A stretch of 64,000 bases of DNA from Paracoccus marinus (GCF_007018965.1 NZ_VJYZ01000018.1:183339-247338); one strand, 5' to 3'; shown: positions 49,642 through 59,833, counted from the stretch's first letter. The notes: generated by a model not told the origin, from the letters alone. Numbers and translations are program-made.

Positions 49642-50171
49642 GGCGCGACCCCGTGGCGGAAGCGCAGCATCGGGCCGTATGGGGTGGTCCACATCCCGTC
49701 GCGCACCGCGCCCATCCGTTCGGCCAGCTGGATCGAGCGGTGGTTGCTGGCCTCGATCGACGACATGACGCGGTTCATGCCGAAATGCAGCGCAGCCCCT
49801 TCGCGGGCGGCGGTCGCGGCCTCGCGCGCGAGGCCCCGGCCCTCATCTGTCCCGGCGTAGATCATCCAGCCAAGCTCAGGCTCGGGCCAGCCGTCGGGGT
49901 GATAGATGCCGGCGCGGCCGACGTTGCGGCCGGTGGCGCGATCCTCGATTTCCCAGAATCCGTAGCCGCGCAGCAGCCACTGTCCGGCGCCCGATGTAAA
50001 CCTCATCCAAGCCTCCACGCGGGTCAGACAGCCGCCGACCGGCTGCGAGCGCGGGTCGGCATAGAAGGCGGCGACGGCGTCGAAATCGCCAATCGCCGGA
50101 CCGCGCAGAACCAGCCGTTCGGTTTCCAGAACGGGGACGGAACCCAAGGGACTGGATGAGACGGCGGTCAT
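49638..50171 (-). CDS. GNAT-family N-acetyltransferase (RimJ/RimL-like), copy 1
   Basis: A 177-residue paralogue of the next gene: [72 protein letters not shown]. The two share the same layout and a WPEPELGW segment, pointing to tandem duplication. Start ATG at 50171 overlaps the ffh stop by one base (TGATG); a GTG one codon earlier is also possible. Substrate unknown; position next to ribosomal genes suggests a protein N-terminus, but this is inference. Confidence 0.88.
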   Translation of the reverse strand: MTAVSSSPLGSVPVLETERLVLRGPAIGDFDAVAAFYADPRSQPVGGCLTRVEAWMRFTSGAGQWLLRGYGFWEIEDRATGRNVGRAGIYHPDGWPEPELGWMIYAGTDEGRGLAREAATAAREGAALHFGMNRVMSSIEASNHRSIQLAERMGAVRDGMWTTPYGPMLRFRHGVAP

Positions 50172-51667
50172 CACTTTTTCCCGAACAGGCCCGACAGGCC
50201 GCCGGGCAGGTTCAGGTTGCCCAGCTGGCCGCCAAGGCCGCGCGGGTCCTGCAACATCTTCGTGGCCTCGGCCATGCGGGCGGGATCGGCGTCGGCGAGG
50301 TCGGGCAACCCGCCGCCCTTGCCGGTCATGGACCGCATCGCCTGCTTCAGCATGGCGCCCTTGCCCATCTTCGAGACCTTCTTCATCGTGTCGGCCATCT
50401 GCCGCTGCATCTTCAGAAGCCGGTTCAGTTCCGCCACGTCCAGCCCCGCGCCCGCCGCGATCCGCTTCTTGCGGCTCGCCTGCAGCAGTTCGGGGTTCGC
50501 CCGCTCCTTCTTCGTCATCGAGTTGATGAGCGCGATCTGGCGGCGGATGGCGCTGTCGTCGAGGCCCGCGGTTTCCGCCTGCTTGGCCATCTTCCCCATG
50601 CCCGGCATCATGCCCATGATCGACTGCATGCCGCCCATCTTGAGCATCTGTTCAAGCTGGCCCTTGAGGTCGTTCATGTTGAACAGACCCTTGGCGAAGC
50701 GCTTCATCATGCGCTCGGCCTGCTCGATCTCCAGCGTTTCCTGCGCCTTTTCGACCAGGGCCACGATGTCGCCCATGCCCAGGATGCGGCCCGCGACGCG
50801 GCTGGCGTCGAAACCTTCCAGCGCGTCCATCTTTTCGCCGACACCGACGAAGCGGATCGGCTTGCCGGTGACCGCGCGCATCGACAACGCCGCGCCGCCG
50901 CGCCCGTCGCCGTCCATCCGGGTCAGCACCACGCCAGACACGCCGACCTTGCCGTCGAACTCGGTCGCGACGTTGACCGCGTCCTGCCCGGTCAGGCCGT
51001 CGACGACCAGCAGCGTCTCGCGCGGGTTCGCCACGTCGCGGACGGCCTGCACCTCGTCCATCAGCACTTCGTCGATGTGCAGGCGGCCGGCGGTATCGAG
51101 CATGTAGACGTCGTAACCGCCCAGCGTCGCCTGCTGCTTGGCGCGCTTCGCGATCTGCACCGCGTTCTCGCCCGGCACGATCGGCAGCGTATCGACGCCG
51201 ACCTGCTGGCCGAGGATCGCCAGCTGTTCCATCGCGGCGGGGCGGTTGGTGTCGAGCGACGCCATCAGCACGCGCTTCTTCTCGCGGTCCTTCAGGCGCT
51301 TGGCGATCTTGGCGGTGGTCGTGGTCTTGCCCGACCCCTGCAGGCCGACCATCAGGATCGGCGCGGGCGGGTTGTCCACGCGGAGCGCGTCGGCCGCACC
51401 CTCGCCCTGCAGCATCGCGATCAGCTCGTCATGGACGATCTTGACGACCTGCTGGCCGGGGGTGATCGACTTGGTGACGGCGGCGCCGGTCGCCTTGGCG
51501 GTGACGGCGCGGACGAAGTTGCGGACCACGGGCAGCGAGACGTCGGCGTCCAGCAGCGCCTGACGCACCTCGCGCATGGCCGCCGTGACGTCGTCGGGCG
51601 TCAGCGCGCCCTGCTTGGTCAGCCTGTCGAAGACACCGCCAAGGCGGTCTGAAAGGCTCTCGAACAT
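50171..51667 (-). CDS. ffh: Signal recognition particle protein Ffh (SRP54)
   Basis: GTPase that binds signal peptides and 4.5S RNA. The 498-residue protein has the NG domain with GLQGSGKTTTTAKIAK (G1), DTNRPAAMEQLAILG, LDTAGRLHIDEVLMDE (G3), and GVVLTRMDGDGRGGAALSM (G4), and the Met-rich M domain (MIDCM-type; MGGMQSIMGMMPGMGKMAK about residues 345-365). About 30 residues follow the usual end. The 4.5S RNA gene was not found here. First gene of the downstream coupled block. Confidence 0.97.
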   Translation of the reverse strand: MFESLSDRLGGVFDRLTKQGALTPDDVTAAMREVRQALLDADVSLPVVRNFVRAVTAKATGAAVTKSITPGQQVVKIVHDELIAMLQGEGAADALRVDNPPAPILMVGLQGSGKTTTTAKIAKRLKDREKKRVLMASLDTNRPAAMEQLAILGQQVGVDTLPIVPGENAVQIAKRAKQQATLGGYDVYMLDTAGRLHIDEVLMDEVQAVRDVANPRETLLVVDGLTGQDAVNVATEFDGKVGVSGVVLTRMDGDGRGGAALSMRAVTGKPIRFVGVGEKMDALEGFDASRVAGRILGMGDIVALVEKAQETLEIEQAERMMKRFAKGLFNMNDLKGQLEQMLKMGGMQSIMGMMPGMGKMAKQAETAGLDDSAIRRQIALINSMTKKERANPELLQASRKKRIAAGAGLDVAELNRLLKMQRQMADTMKKVSKMGKGAMLKQAMRSMTGKGGGLPDLADADPARMAEATKMLQDPRGLGGQLGNLNLPGGLSGLFGKK

Positions 51668-51744
51668 CTCGCGGGTCCTCCTGTTCAGGGCCGCTGCAAA
51701 TACGCTGTCGGCCCCCGTGGGCGCAACGCGCTGACGGGGGGCGA

Positions 51745-51782
51745 TCCCCGGCAGTCGGGGACCGGAAGGATTTGCCTTCCGG
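51745..51782 (-). other. Two adjacent hairpins in the ffh leader
   Basis: TCCCCG/CGGGGA (51745-51761) and CCGGAAGG/CCTTCCGG (51762-51782) are two perfect short stems placed back to back about 80-115 bp before the ffh ATG. They may be an attenuator or the end of the preceding small gene; no T-run is seen. Confidence 0.4.
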
Positions 51783-51834
51783 GGAATCTGGCGGTGACTA
51801 GCGCAGGCGGGCTGCGGGAGTCAAGGCCGAGGGG

Positions 51835-52077
51835 CTAGTGCAGGATGCCGACGGCCAACTCGGCGAACACGAGCAGGACAGTCGTCACAATCGCGAGGAT
51901 CGCGGCAGTGCGCGCGGGGCGGCCGGGGACGGTGCGCACCGCAAGCTCGACGCCGCCGCAAAGCGCCAGAAGCAGCGCGGCGAGGGCAAGGATATCCTCG
52001 TCGCCCCAGTCCATCGCTGGCACGATGGCGCTTGCCACCATCGCGGTCGACAAAAGCGTCCCCGCCCCAAGCCACAT
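51835..52077 (-). CDS. Small membrane protein of unknown function
   Basis: An 80-residue, hydrophobic protein with two to three spans (LGAGTLLSTAMVASAIVPAM; ILALAALLLALCGGVELAV; TAAILAIVTTVLLVFAELAVGIL). Not recognised. The codon third-position pattern is GC-rich like its neighbours, which supports a real gene. Ribosome site weak. It stands alone between ffh and the CMD gene. Confidence 0.55.
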   Translation of the reverse strand: MWLGAGTLLSTAMVASAIVPAMDWGDEDILALAALLLALCGGVELAVRTVPGRPARTAAILAIVTTVLLVFAELAVGILH

Positions 52078-52252
52078 GTGACCGCGTCATGTCAGGACGG
52101 AACGAGTCGTCATCGGCAATCCTCCAGATCACCGGATCAGCACGTGGCACGGATGGTTCGCGTTTGTCCAACACCCACGCCACGCCCACGCCAAGCTTGC
52201 GCTTGCCCGGCGCCGAAGTAGCCTGCGCCGGAACAATGGGAAGGGAAGACCC

Positions 52253-52846
52253 ATGGACAGCCTGCCGACCAACACCGCGATCAGCCGCTTCGCCGTGCCC
52301 GACATCGCCGCCCTGCCGCAGGACATGCAGGACATGATCGCCAAGGTGCAGGAAAAGTCGGGGTTCGTGCCGAACATCTTCCTTGCGCTCGCGCATCGCC
52401 CGGCCGAGTTCCGCGCGTTCTTCGCCTATCACGACGCGCTGATGGACAAGGACGAGGGGCTGTCCAAGGCCGAGCGCGAGATGATCGTGGTCGCGACCTC
52501 GGGCCTCAACCGCTGCCAGTATTGCGTGGTGGCGCACGGGGCGATCCTGCGGATCCGCGCCAAGGACCCGCTGATCGCCGACCAGGTGGCGATCAACTGG
52601 CGCAAAGCGCCCCTGAGCGCGCGCCACCGCGCGATGCTGGACTATGCCGAGCTGGTCGCGCTGGACGCCGAAGAGATCACCGACGACGACCGCGAGGGGA
52701 TGGCCGCGGCGGGCTTCACCCCCGACGAGATCTGGGACATCGGCGCGATCGCCGCGTTCTTCGGCATGTCGAACCGGCTCGTCAACATGGCCGACATTCC
52801 GCCCAACGAGGAGTTCTACATGCTCGGGCGGGAGCCGCGGACGTGA
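52253..52846 (+). CDS. Peroxidase-related protein, carboxymuconolactone-decarboxylase (AhpD-like) fold
   Basis: A 197-residue helical protein with an AhpD-like CxxC redox site (NRCQYCVVAHGAIL) and downstream His. The order ALPQDMQDMIAKVQEKSGFVPN, KAEREMIVVATSGLNRC and PPNEEFYMLGREPR is that of 'peroxidase-related enzymes' near the CMD family. Probable antioxidant or oxidoreductase role. It overlaps the EamA gene start (GTGA). Confidence 0.88.
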   Translation: MDSLPTNTAISRFAVPDIAALPQDMQDMIAKVQEKSGFVPNIFLALAHRPAEFRAFFAYHDALMDKDEGLSKAEREMIVVATSGLNRCQYCVVAHGAILRIRAKDPLIADQVAINWRKAPLSARHRAMLDYAELVALDAEEITDDDREGMAAAGFTPDEIWDIGAIAAFFGMSNRLVNMADIPPNEEFYMLGREPRT

Positions 52847-53769
52847 GCGACGCGATCCGCGCCCGGATGAGCGGCAGGGAATGGGGCCTGATGCTGCTTC
52901 TGTCCGCGCTGTGGGGCGGGTCGTTCTTCTTCATCGGCACGGCGGTCCGGGACATGCCGGTGCTGACGATCGTGCTGCTGCGGGTCGCCCTGGCGGCGGC
53001 AGCCCTGTGGATCGTGGTGCTGGCGACCGGGCGGCGGGTCCCGCGCGGGGCGGCGACCTGGGGCGCGTTCCTTGTCATGGGGCTGCTGAACAACGTCATT
53101 CCGTTTGCCCTGATCGTCTGGGGGCAAAAGCAGATCCCGTCCGGCCTCGCCTCGATCCTGAACGCCAGCACGCCGTTGTGGACCGTCCTGGTCGCCGGCG
53201 CGCTTCTGAGCGACGAGCGGGCGAGCGTGCGCAAGCTCGCGGGCGTGGTCATGGGACTGGGCGGAGTCGCCGTGATGATGGGGATCGACGTCATCGGCGG
53301 CCAGCACCCGCTGCTGCCGCAGCTGGCGGTGGTCTGCGCGTCCATTTCCTACGGGTTCTCGGCCTGGTGGGGGCGGCGGTTTCGTCAGATCGGGGTCGAT
53401 CCGATGGTCACGGCGGCGGGGATGCTGACCGCCTCGACGCTGGTCCTCGCGATCCCGGTGCTGGCGCTGAACGGGCCCCCGGTCGGCTACCCGGCGACCA
53501 GCTGGGCCGCGGTCGCGGCGCTGGCGCTGCTGTCGTCGGCGCTGGCCTACGTCATCTATTTCCGCATCCTCGCCTCGGCCGGGGCCACCAACATCTCGCT
53601 GGTGACGTTCCTCGTGCCGGTGTCGGCGATCCTGCTAGGGTGGCTGTTTCTGGACGAGCGGCTGGGGTTCGCGCAGCTGATCGGCATGGCGCTGATCGGG
53701 GCGGGGCTTGCGTTGATCGACGGGCGGCTGTTTGCCCGGCGCGCGCCGCAGGTGCTGTCGCGGCGTTGA
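52843..53769 (+). CDS. EamA/DMT-family inner-membrane transporter
   Basis: A 308-residue protein with about ten spans arranged as two EamA repeats: GLMLLLSALWGGSFFFIGTA in the first and LVTFLVPVSAILLGWLFLDE in the second. DMT transporters export metabolites or amino acids; substrate unknown. The GTG start at 52843 overlaps the CMD stop; MSGREWG at 52867 is an alternative. Confidence 0.88.
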   Translation: MSDAIRARMSGREWGLMLLLSALWGGSFFFIGTAVRDMPVLTIVLLRVALAAAALWIVVLATGRRVPRGAATWGAFLVMGLLNNVIPFALIVWGQKQIPSGLASILNASTPLWTVLVAGALLSDERASVRKLAGVVMGLGGVAVMMGIDVIGGQHPLLPQLAVVCASISYGFSAWWGRRFRQIGVDPMVTAAGMLTASTLVLAIPVLALNGPPVGYPATSWAAVAALALLSSALAYVIYFRILASAGATNISLVTFLVPVSAILLGWLFLDERLGFAQLIGMALIGAGLALIDGRLFARRAPQVLSRR

Positions 53770-53778
53770 GCCGCCGCG

Positions 53779-54939
53779 TCACCCGAACGCCGCGACGATC
53801 CGCCGGGCAGGGACGCCAAAGGCCGCTTGCACCCGGCGCGCGCGCGCGGCGATGGGGCCGCTGCCGGCCATCAGCCGGTCGAACTGCCATGACATCAGGG
53901 TGATCGCCGCGATCAGGGCGATGCTGCCCGCCAGCGGCTGGCGCTCGACCAGATCACGCGGGGTGAGATACAGGAGCGTATTCCCGAACGCGAAGGTGAA
54001 AAGGCTGGTGCGGCCGAAGAAGGTCAGGCGCCGCAGCCGCGCCTGCGTCCCCTCCGGCGCCCCGGCGGTCGCGGCCACCGCCAGGGTCGTGGCCAGAACC
54101 GCGATCGGCAGGTTGAACAGGTAATAGATCGGGTGGCCGATCTGGCGCAGCGTCATGTCGGCAAGCCCGCGCGGACCGTGCGGACCCGGCAGCAGCGCCA
54201 GCACGGCGACGGCTGCGGCCGCAATGCCCCCCAGCGGCAGCGCCCGTTCCCGCAACGCCGGCGCGGTGCGGCCGGCGGCGGTCAGGACGCGGCCCAGCAC
54301 CATGCCCGCCACGACGAAGCTCAGGCCGCGGATCACCGACGGGCCGCCGAGATCGGGCGCGCCGACCTCGAACATGAACTTGGCGAGGCGGTCGATTTCC
54401 TGCGGCATGCCAAGCGCCGCGGGCGAGGGCAGGTCCCTGGCCAGCGGCCATGCCGCGTGCAGCAGAATGGCGGCCAGCGCCAGCGGCCACAGCCCCAGGC
54501 GGTTGCGCGCGATCAGCAGCAGGGGCGCGATCGCCAGCACGACCGCGTAGAACTTGAGGATGTCGGTGAACGGCGTTACCCCCATGAACAGCATCGTGGC
54601 CACGCCGAACGGCAGCGAATAGTCGGGCCACGCGACGATCAGCGCCACGACCGACAGCGCGTAAAGCGCCCAGCACTGCAGCGCCCGCGCGATCAGCCGC
54701 GCGGCGACGTCGGCCCGGCCGCCGGGCACGAACTTCGGCCGGTAGGCAAGCTCCAGCATGCTCCCGAACAGGACGATGAAGATCGGCGCGCTTGTCTGAA
54801 GCGCGATGCGGAACAGGTGGTCGGCGGCGGGGGCCGGAAGCGTGAGGCCGGTCATCACGACCACATGGCTCAGCATCGCGCCGCAGATGGCGACCGAACG
54901 CACGAGGTCGATGCCGATAATGCGGCCGGAACGGTTCAT
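53779..54939 (-). CDS. Polytopic acyltransferase/OpgC-like membrane protein
   Basis: A 386-residue membrane protein with about ten spans. The start MNRSGRIIGIDLVRSVAICGAMLSH matches acyltransferase-3 / OpgC-like proteins (succinyl- or acyl-modification of glycans), in which the R/D-rich first helix bears the active His. Later FFGRTSLFTFAFGNTLLYL resembles the LGR-type conserved region. The substrate is unknown. Converges with the EamA gene (stop codons 10 bp apart). MTSRG at 54960 is an alternative start. Confidence 0.7.
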   Translation of the reverse strand: MNRSGRIIGIDLVRSVAICGAMLSHVVVMTGLTLPAPAADHLFRIALQTSAPIFIVLFGSMLELAYRPKFVPGGRADVAARLIARALQCWALYALSVVALIVAWPDYSLPFGVATMLFMGVTPFTDILKFYAVVLAIAPLLLIARNRLGLWPLALAAILLHAAWPLARDLPSPAALGMPQEIDRLAKFMFEVGAPDLGGPSVIRGLSFVVAGMVLGRVLTAAGRTAPALRERALPLGGIAAAAVAVLALLPGPHGPRGLADMTLRQIGHPIYYLFNLPIAVLATTLAVAATAGAPEGTQARLRRLTFFGRTSLFTFAFGNTLLYLTPRDLVERQPLAGSIALIAAITLMSWQFDRLMAGSGPIAARARRVQAAFGVPARRIVAAFG

Positions 54940-55151
54940 GCGACACCCGCGACTCGTCATCACTGCGCCGCGCGCCCGTGCCGGAACGCGAGGCGGCTGG
55001 CCTTCGGGTTTCACGTTCCGCTTGCGGCGGACAGCACGGATCGGCGCAACTGTGGCTCAACGCCGGTTTCGGCGGGGTCCGGCCCGTTTGCGCGTGATGG
55101 TCGGCAGGATCGTTCCACACGCTTGGGTTGTGCGACGCGGCGAAACGGAGA

Positions 55152-55175
55152 GGGGCCGCCCCGAAGGGCGGCCCC
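55152..55175 (-). terminator. Hairpin after pckA
   Basis: GGGGCCGCCC (55152-55161), CGAA loop, GGGCGGCCCC (55166-55175), a perfect 10-bp stem 26 bp after the pckA stop on its strand. Only a weak T-rich tract follows. The rest of the 54940-55201 gap shows no gene. Confidence 0.7.
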
Positions 55176-55201
55176 GAAGCGGCGGCAAGGTTTAGGCGGG
55201 A

Positions 55202-56797
<1,596 letters not shown>

Positions 56798-56877
56798 GCT
56801 TGTGCTCCTTGGACGGCGCGGAAGACGCGGGTCCGCCTATAGCACGGGCTTTGTGCGATGAAAGTGCCCTTGCGGAC

Positions 56878-56891
56878 GGTTAGCGCAATCA
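56878..56891. promoter_or_regulatory. LacI-type operator-like site 1 upstream of pckA
   Basis: GGTTAGCGCAATCA resembles the left half of GTTAGCGCTAAC-type operators of the LacI family (CceR-type carbon regulator of Rhodobacter). Half-symmetric. It lies about 85 bp upstream of the pckA start codon and 65 bp before hprK. Confidence 0.5.
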
Positions 56892-56896
56892 TTCCA

Positions 56897-56910
56897 TGTT
56901 AGCGTTATAC
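56897..56910. promoter_or_regulatory. LacI-type operator-like site 2 upstream of pckA
   Basis: TGTTAGCGTTATAC is a second match to TGTTAGCGCTAACA, 19 bp from the first site, in an AT-rich island within a GC-rich region. Paired sites fit repression or activation of pckA by a CceR-like protein; not proven. Confidence 0.5.
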
Positions 56911-56956
56911 GACTGACATGTGACTGAAAGCGACGCGGCGTCAGACGGAAAGCGAG

Positions 56957-57382
56957 ATGGCTGGGGAAACGGGAACGGTCCACGCCTCGGCGGTGGTGAT
57001 GGGCGGACGGGGGCTGCTGGTCACAGGTCCGTCGGGGTCGGGGAAGTCGGCGCTGTGCCTGTCGCTGATGGGGCGCGGCGCGGTGCTGGTGGCCGATGAC
57101 AGGGTCCGCCTGTGGCGCGACGGCGACCGCCTGATGGCCGACGCGCCCGCGTCGTTGCGCGGGCTGATCGAGGCGCGGTCCGTGGGCATCCTGCGGGCGG
57201 ACGCGGCGGGTCCGTCGCCCATCGACCTGATCGTCGATCTTGGCCTGGTCGAGGATCAGCGCCTGCCGCCGTGGCGCACGCGCGAGGTGCTGGGGTTGCA
57301 GCGCCCCCTTGTGTTCGGCCCCCTCACGCCACATCTTGATGCTGCGCTGCGGCAGTACATGCTGGCGGGGCGGGCTGGATAG
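56957..57382 (+). CDS. hprK: HPr kinase/phosphorylase, short alphaproteobacterial form
   Basis: Phosphorylates HPr on serine in response to carbon/energy state. The 141-residue protein lacks the N-terminal domain of Gram-positive HprK (about 310 residues) and starts near the P-loop: [17 protein letters not shown] with Lys30. It also shows [20 protein letters not shown] (HPr-binding loop area) and [17 protein letters not shown]. First gene of hprK-rapZ-EIIA-HPr. In close relatives chvI-chvG stands between pckA and hprK; here it is absent. Confidence 0.9.
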   Translation: MAGETGTVHASAVVMGGRGLLVTGPSGSGKSALCLSLMGRGAVLVADDRVRLWRDGDRLMADAPASLRGLIEARSVGILRADAAGPSPIDLIVDLGLVEDQRLPPWRTREVLGLQRPLVFGPLTPHLDAALRQYMLAGRAG

Positions 57383-57404
57383 GATTTCCGGGCAGGACGG
57401 GCCG

Positions 57405-58355
57405 ATGCGCTCCGACACGACTTCGATCTCATTGCATGACCGCACCCCGCGCCAGCAGCGGGTGGTGCTCGTCACCGGTCCGTCCGGGGCCGGGCGCTCG
57501 ACCGCGATCCGCGCGCTCGAGGATCTGGGGTTCGAGGTCATCGACAACCTGCCCCTGTCGCTGGTGCCGCGGCTTCTGGACGGGCTGACGCGCCCGACGC
57601 CGGTCGCGCTTGGGCTCGACGTCCGCAACCGCGACTTTTCGGCCTCGAACGTGATCGACCTGATCGACCGTCTGACCCGCGACCCGGCCTATGCCTGCGA
57701 GGTCCTGTTCATCGACTGCGCGCCGGAACGGCTGGCCCAGCGTTACAACGAGACGCGGCGCCGCCACCCCCTGTCCGAAGAGGGCACCCCGCCCGACGCG
57801 ATTCGGGTCGAACGTGACCTGCTGGGCCCGATCCGGTCGCGCGCCGACGTGCTGATCGACACGACCGAGCTGTCCCCGCACGACCTGCGGGCCGAAGTCG
57901 GGCGCGTGCTGGACGCGCGCGAGGGCGCCGAACTCACGCTGTCGGTGCATTCGTTCAGCTACAAGCGGGGCGTGCCGCGCGGGATTGACATGATGTTCGA
58001 CTGCCGCTTCCTCGCCAACCCGCACTGGGTGGACGGGTTGCGCCCGTTCGACGGGCGCGACCCGCAGGTGCGCGACTTCGTGATGTCGGATCCGCGCTAC
58101 GCGGAATACTTTCAGCGTGTGCGCGACCTGATTCTATTCGCCTTGCCCGCACAGGTGGAGGAAGGCAAATCGCATCTGGCAATCGGTTTCGGGTGTACCG
58201 GCGGGCAACACCGTTCCGTCACAATCGCCGAAAACATGGCCGATGCGCTTGCGCAGGCGGGTTGGCAGGTGTCAAAACGCCATCGGGAACTGGAACGCCG
58301 CGATGCGGCCCCCGTGCTGTCGGCCCCGGCCGGCTGCGACAAGGGGGCGGCATGA
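57405..58355 (+). CDS. rapZ: RNase adapter RapZ (YvcJ family)
   Basis: A 316-residue nucleotide-binding protein. The Walker A is [20 protein letters not shown], with Arg31 where other family members have Lys. It continues with [34 protein letters not shown] and the C-terminal [14 protein letters not shown]. In enterics RapZ controls GlmS via small RNAs; in alphaproteobacteria the role is less clear. It stands 22 bp after hprK in the PTS-like cluster. Confidence 0.92.
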   Translation: MRSDTTSISLHDRTPRQQRVVLVTGPSGAGRSTAIRALEDLGFEVIDNLPLSLVPRLLDGLTRPTPVALGLDVRNRDFSASNVIDLIDRLTRDPAYACEVLFIDCAPERLAQRYNETRRRHPLSEEGTPPDAIRVERDLLGPIRSRADVLIDTTELSPHDLRAEVGRVLDAREGAELTLSVHSFSYKRGVPRGIDMMFDCRFLANPHWVDGLRPFDGRDPQVRDFVMSDPRYAEYFQRVRDLILFALPAQVEEGKSHLAIGFGCTGGQHRSVTIAENMADALAQAGWQVSKRHRELERRDAAPVLSAPAGCDKGAA

Positions 58356-58383
58356 CCGACGCGGTTGCAAGTGGTAGGTACCT

Positions 58384-58809
58384 TTGATCGGAATCGTCAT
58401 CGTCGCGCATGGGGGACTGGCGCGGGAATATCTGGCCGCCATCGAGCACGTGGTGGGCCCTCAAAGCGGGATCCGCGCGATCACCATGGAAGAAGACCAT
58501 GATCGCGGCGACAAGCAGGACGAGATCTGCGCGGCGGCCCATGCCGTCGACACGGGCGATGGCGTCGTGGTCGTCACGGACCTGTTCGGCAGCTCGCCGT
58601 CGAACCTGTCGCTGCCCGCGTGCAGTCACAAACAGCGCATGATTTTGTACGGCGCGAACATGCCGATGCTGCTCAAGCTCGCCAAGTCGCGCCATTTGCC
58701 GGTCGCCGACGCCGTGACGCTGGCTCGCGACGCCGGCCGCAAGTACATCAACTGCTACGACCTGTCGGTGGACAACGCGCCGACCGAACTGCGCCGCGCC
58801 GCCACATGA
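58384..58809 (+). CDS. PTS system EIIA component, mannose family
   Basis: A 141-residue phosphocarrier with the mannose-type EIIA start IGIVIVAHGGLAREYLAAIEH, in which His9 is the phosphorylated residue, and VVVVTDLFGSSPSNLSL. No EIIB or EIIC is nearby, so it is probably regulatory rather than transporting. The start is TTG at 58384 with GGTAGG upstream. Overlaps HPr start by 4 bp. Confidence 0.9.
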   Translation: MIGIVIVAHGGLAREYLAAIEHVVGPQSGIRAITMEEDHDRGDKQDEICAAAHAVDTGDGVVVVTDLFGSSPSNLSLPACSHKQRMILYGANMPMLLKLAKSRHLPVADAVTLARDAGRKYINCYDLSVDNAPTELRRAAT

Positions 58810-59144
58810 CGGCAGGCACCGGGCACGCCCCCGGCGCGCAGGATGCGGACCGCGCGGCAGAGCCGGATACCGGCCCCATCACCCGCGCCCTGAAGATCGT
58901 CAACGAAAAGGGGCTGCACGCGCGCGCGTCGGCCAAGTTCGTGGAAACGGTCGAACGCTTCGACGCGACGGCGCTGGTCGAAAAAGACGGCGAGCGGGTT
59001 GCGGGCAACTCCATCATGGGCCTTTTGATGCTGACCGCGCCGCGCGGCAGCTCCATCACCGTCACCACGATCGGACCGCAGGCGGCGGCGCTGATGGCAG
59101 CGCTGTCGGCGCTGGTTGCCGATTTCTTCGGCGAAGGCATGTAG
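58806..59144 (+). CDS. HPr family phosphocarrier protein
   Basis: A 112-residue HPr. After a 24-residue N-terminal extension it has KGLHARASAKFVETVERFDA with the active His38, and AGNSIMGLLMLTAPRGS, where Ser69 is the likely HprK target. HPr receives phosphate from EI and gives it to EIIA. The usual ptsI/ptsP gene for EI is not in the window. The ATG overlaps the EIIA stop (ATGA). Confidence 0.94.
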   Translation: MTAGTGHAPGAQDADRAAEPDTGPITRALKIVNEKGLHARASAKFVETVERFDATALVEKDGERVAGNSIMGLLMLTAPRGSSITVTTIGPQAAALMAALSALVADFFGEGM

Positions 59145-59152
59145 GCGGCAGC

Positions 59153-59776
59153 TTGGGCCGCGAAAGCTATCATCACGGCAATCTGCGGCAGGCGCTGGTC
59201 GATGCGACCGTCGGCCTGATCGAGGACAAGGGCCCGATGGGGTTCACCCTGGCCGAGGCCGCGCGGCTGGCGGGCGTCAGTGCCGCCGCCCCCTATCGCC
59301 ACTTCTCGGGCCGCGACCAGCTACTGGAGGAGGTGGCGCGTCAGGGTTTCCACGACTTCGCGCTGCGGCTGGAATCGGCCTTCGACGGCGGCAAGCCGTC
59401 GGCGCTGTCGGCGTTCCTGCGGATGGGGCAGGCCTATCTGCGCTTCGCGTCCGAAAAGCCCGGCTTCTACATGGCGATGTTCGAATCCGGCTTGTCGATC
59501 ACCGGCAACGCGGATCTCACCGCCGCCGCCGACCGCGCGCAGGACGCGATGCAGGGCGCGTCGGCCGCGCTGTTCGAGCGGCTGGCACCTGACAGCCGGC
59601 CGCCCGCGCGGATGGTGGCGAACCACGTCTGGGCGATGTCGCACGGGGTGGTCGAGCTGTTCGGGCGCGGGCGCCCGGGCGGTCGGGCGCCCATCGGCGC
59701 GGACGACATGCTGGAAAGCGGCGTCCTGATCTACCTGCGTGGCTTGGGCGTCATCCCCGCCGATCCGACCCGCTGA
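59153..59776 (+). CDS. TetR/AcrR-family transcriptional regulator (WHG domain)
   Basis: A 207-residue regulator. The N-terminal HTH spans about residues 8-55 (SYHHGNLRQALVDATVGLIED, TLAEAARLAGVSAAAPYRHF), followed by a ligand domain with the WHG-type NHVWAMSHGVVELFGRG. The start is TTG at 59153 with GGCGGCAGC upstream. It sits between HPr and the DUF2852 gene; a palindrome before the DUF2852 gene is a candidate operator. Confidence 0.88.
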   Translation: MGRESYHHGNLRQALVDATVGLIEDKGPMGFTLAEAARLAGVSAAAPYRHFSGRDQLLEEVARQGFHDFALRLESAFDGGKPSALSAFLRMGQAYLRFASEKPGFYMAMFESGLSITGNADLTAAADRAQDAMQGASAALFERLAPDSRPPARMVANHVWAMSHGVVELFGRGRPGGRAPIGADDMLESGVLIYLRGLGVIPADPTR

Positions 59777-59833
59777 AATTTGTTCGCCGATTTGCGCGCC
59801 GCGGCATTGACCGCGGGCTCGTCGCTCCCACAT

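Noticed and set aside
51721..51790. 4.5S SRP RNA gene near ffh
   Set aside because: The conserved domain IV loop sequence (GTCAGG ... AGCAGC type) is absent; only simple hairpins occur.
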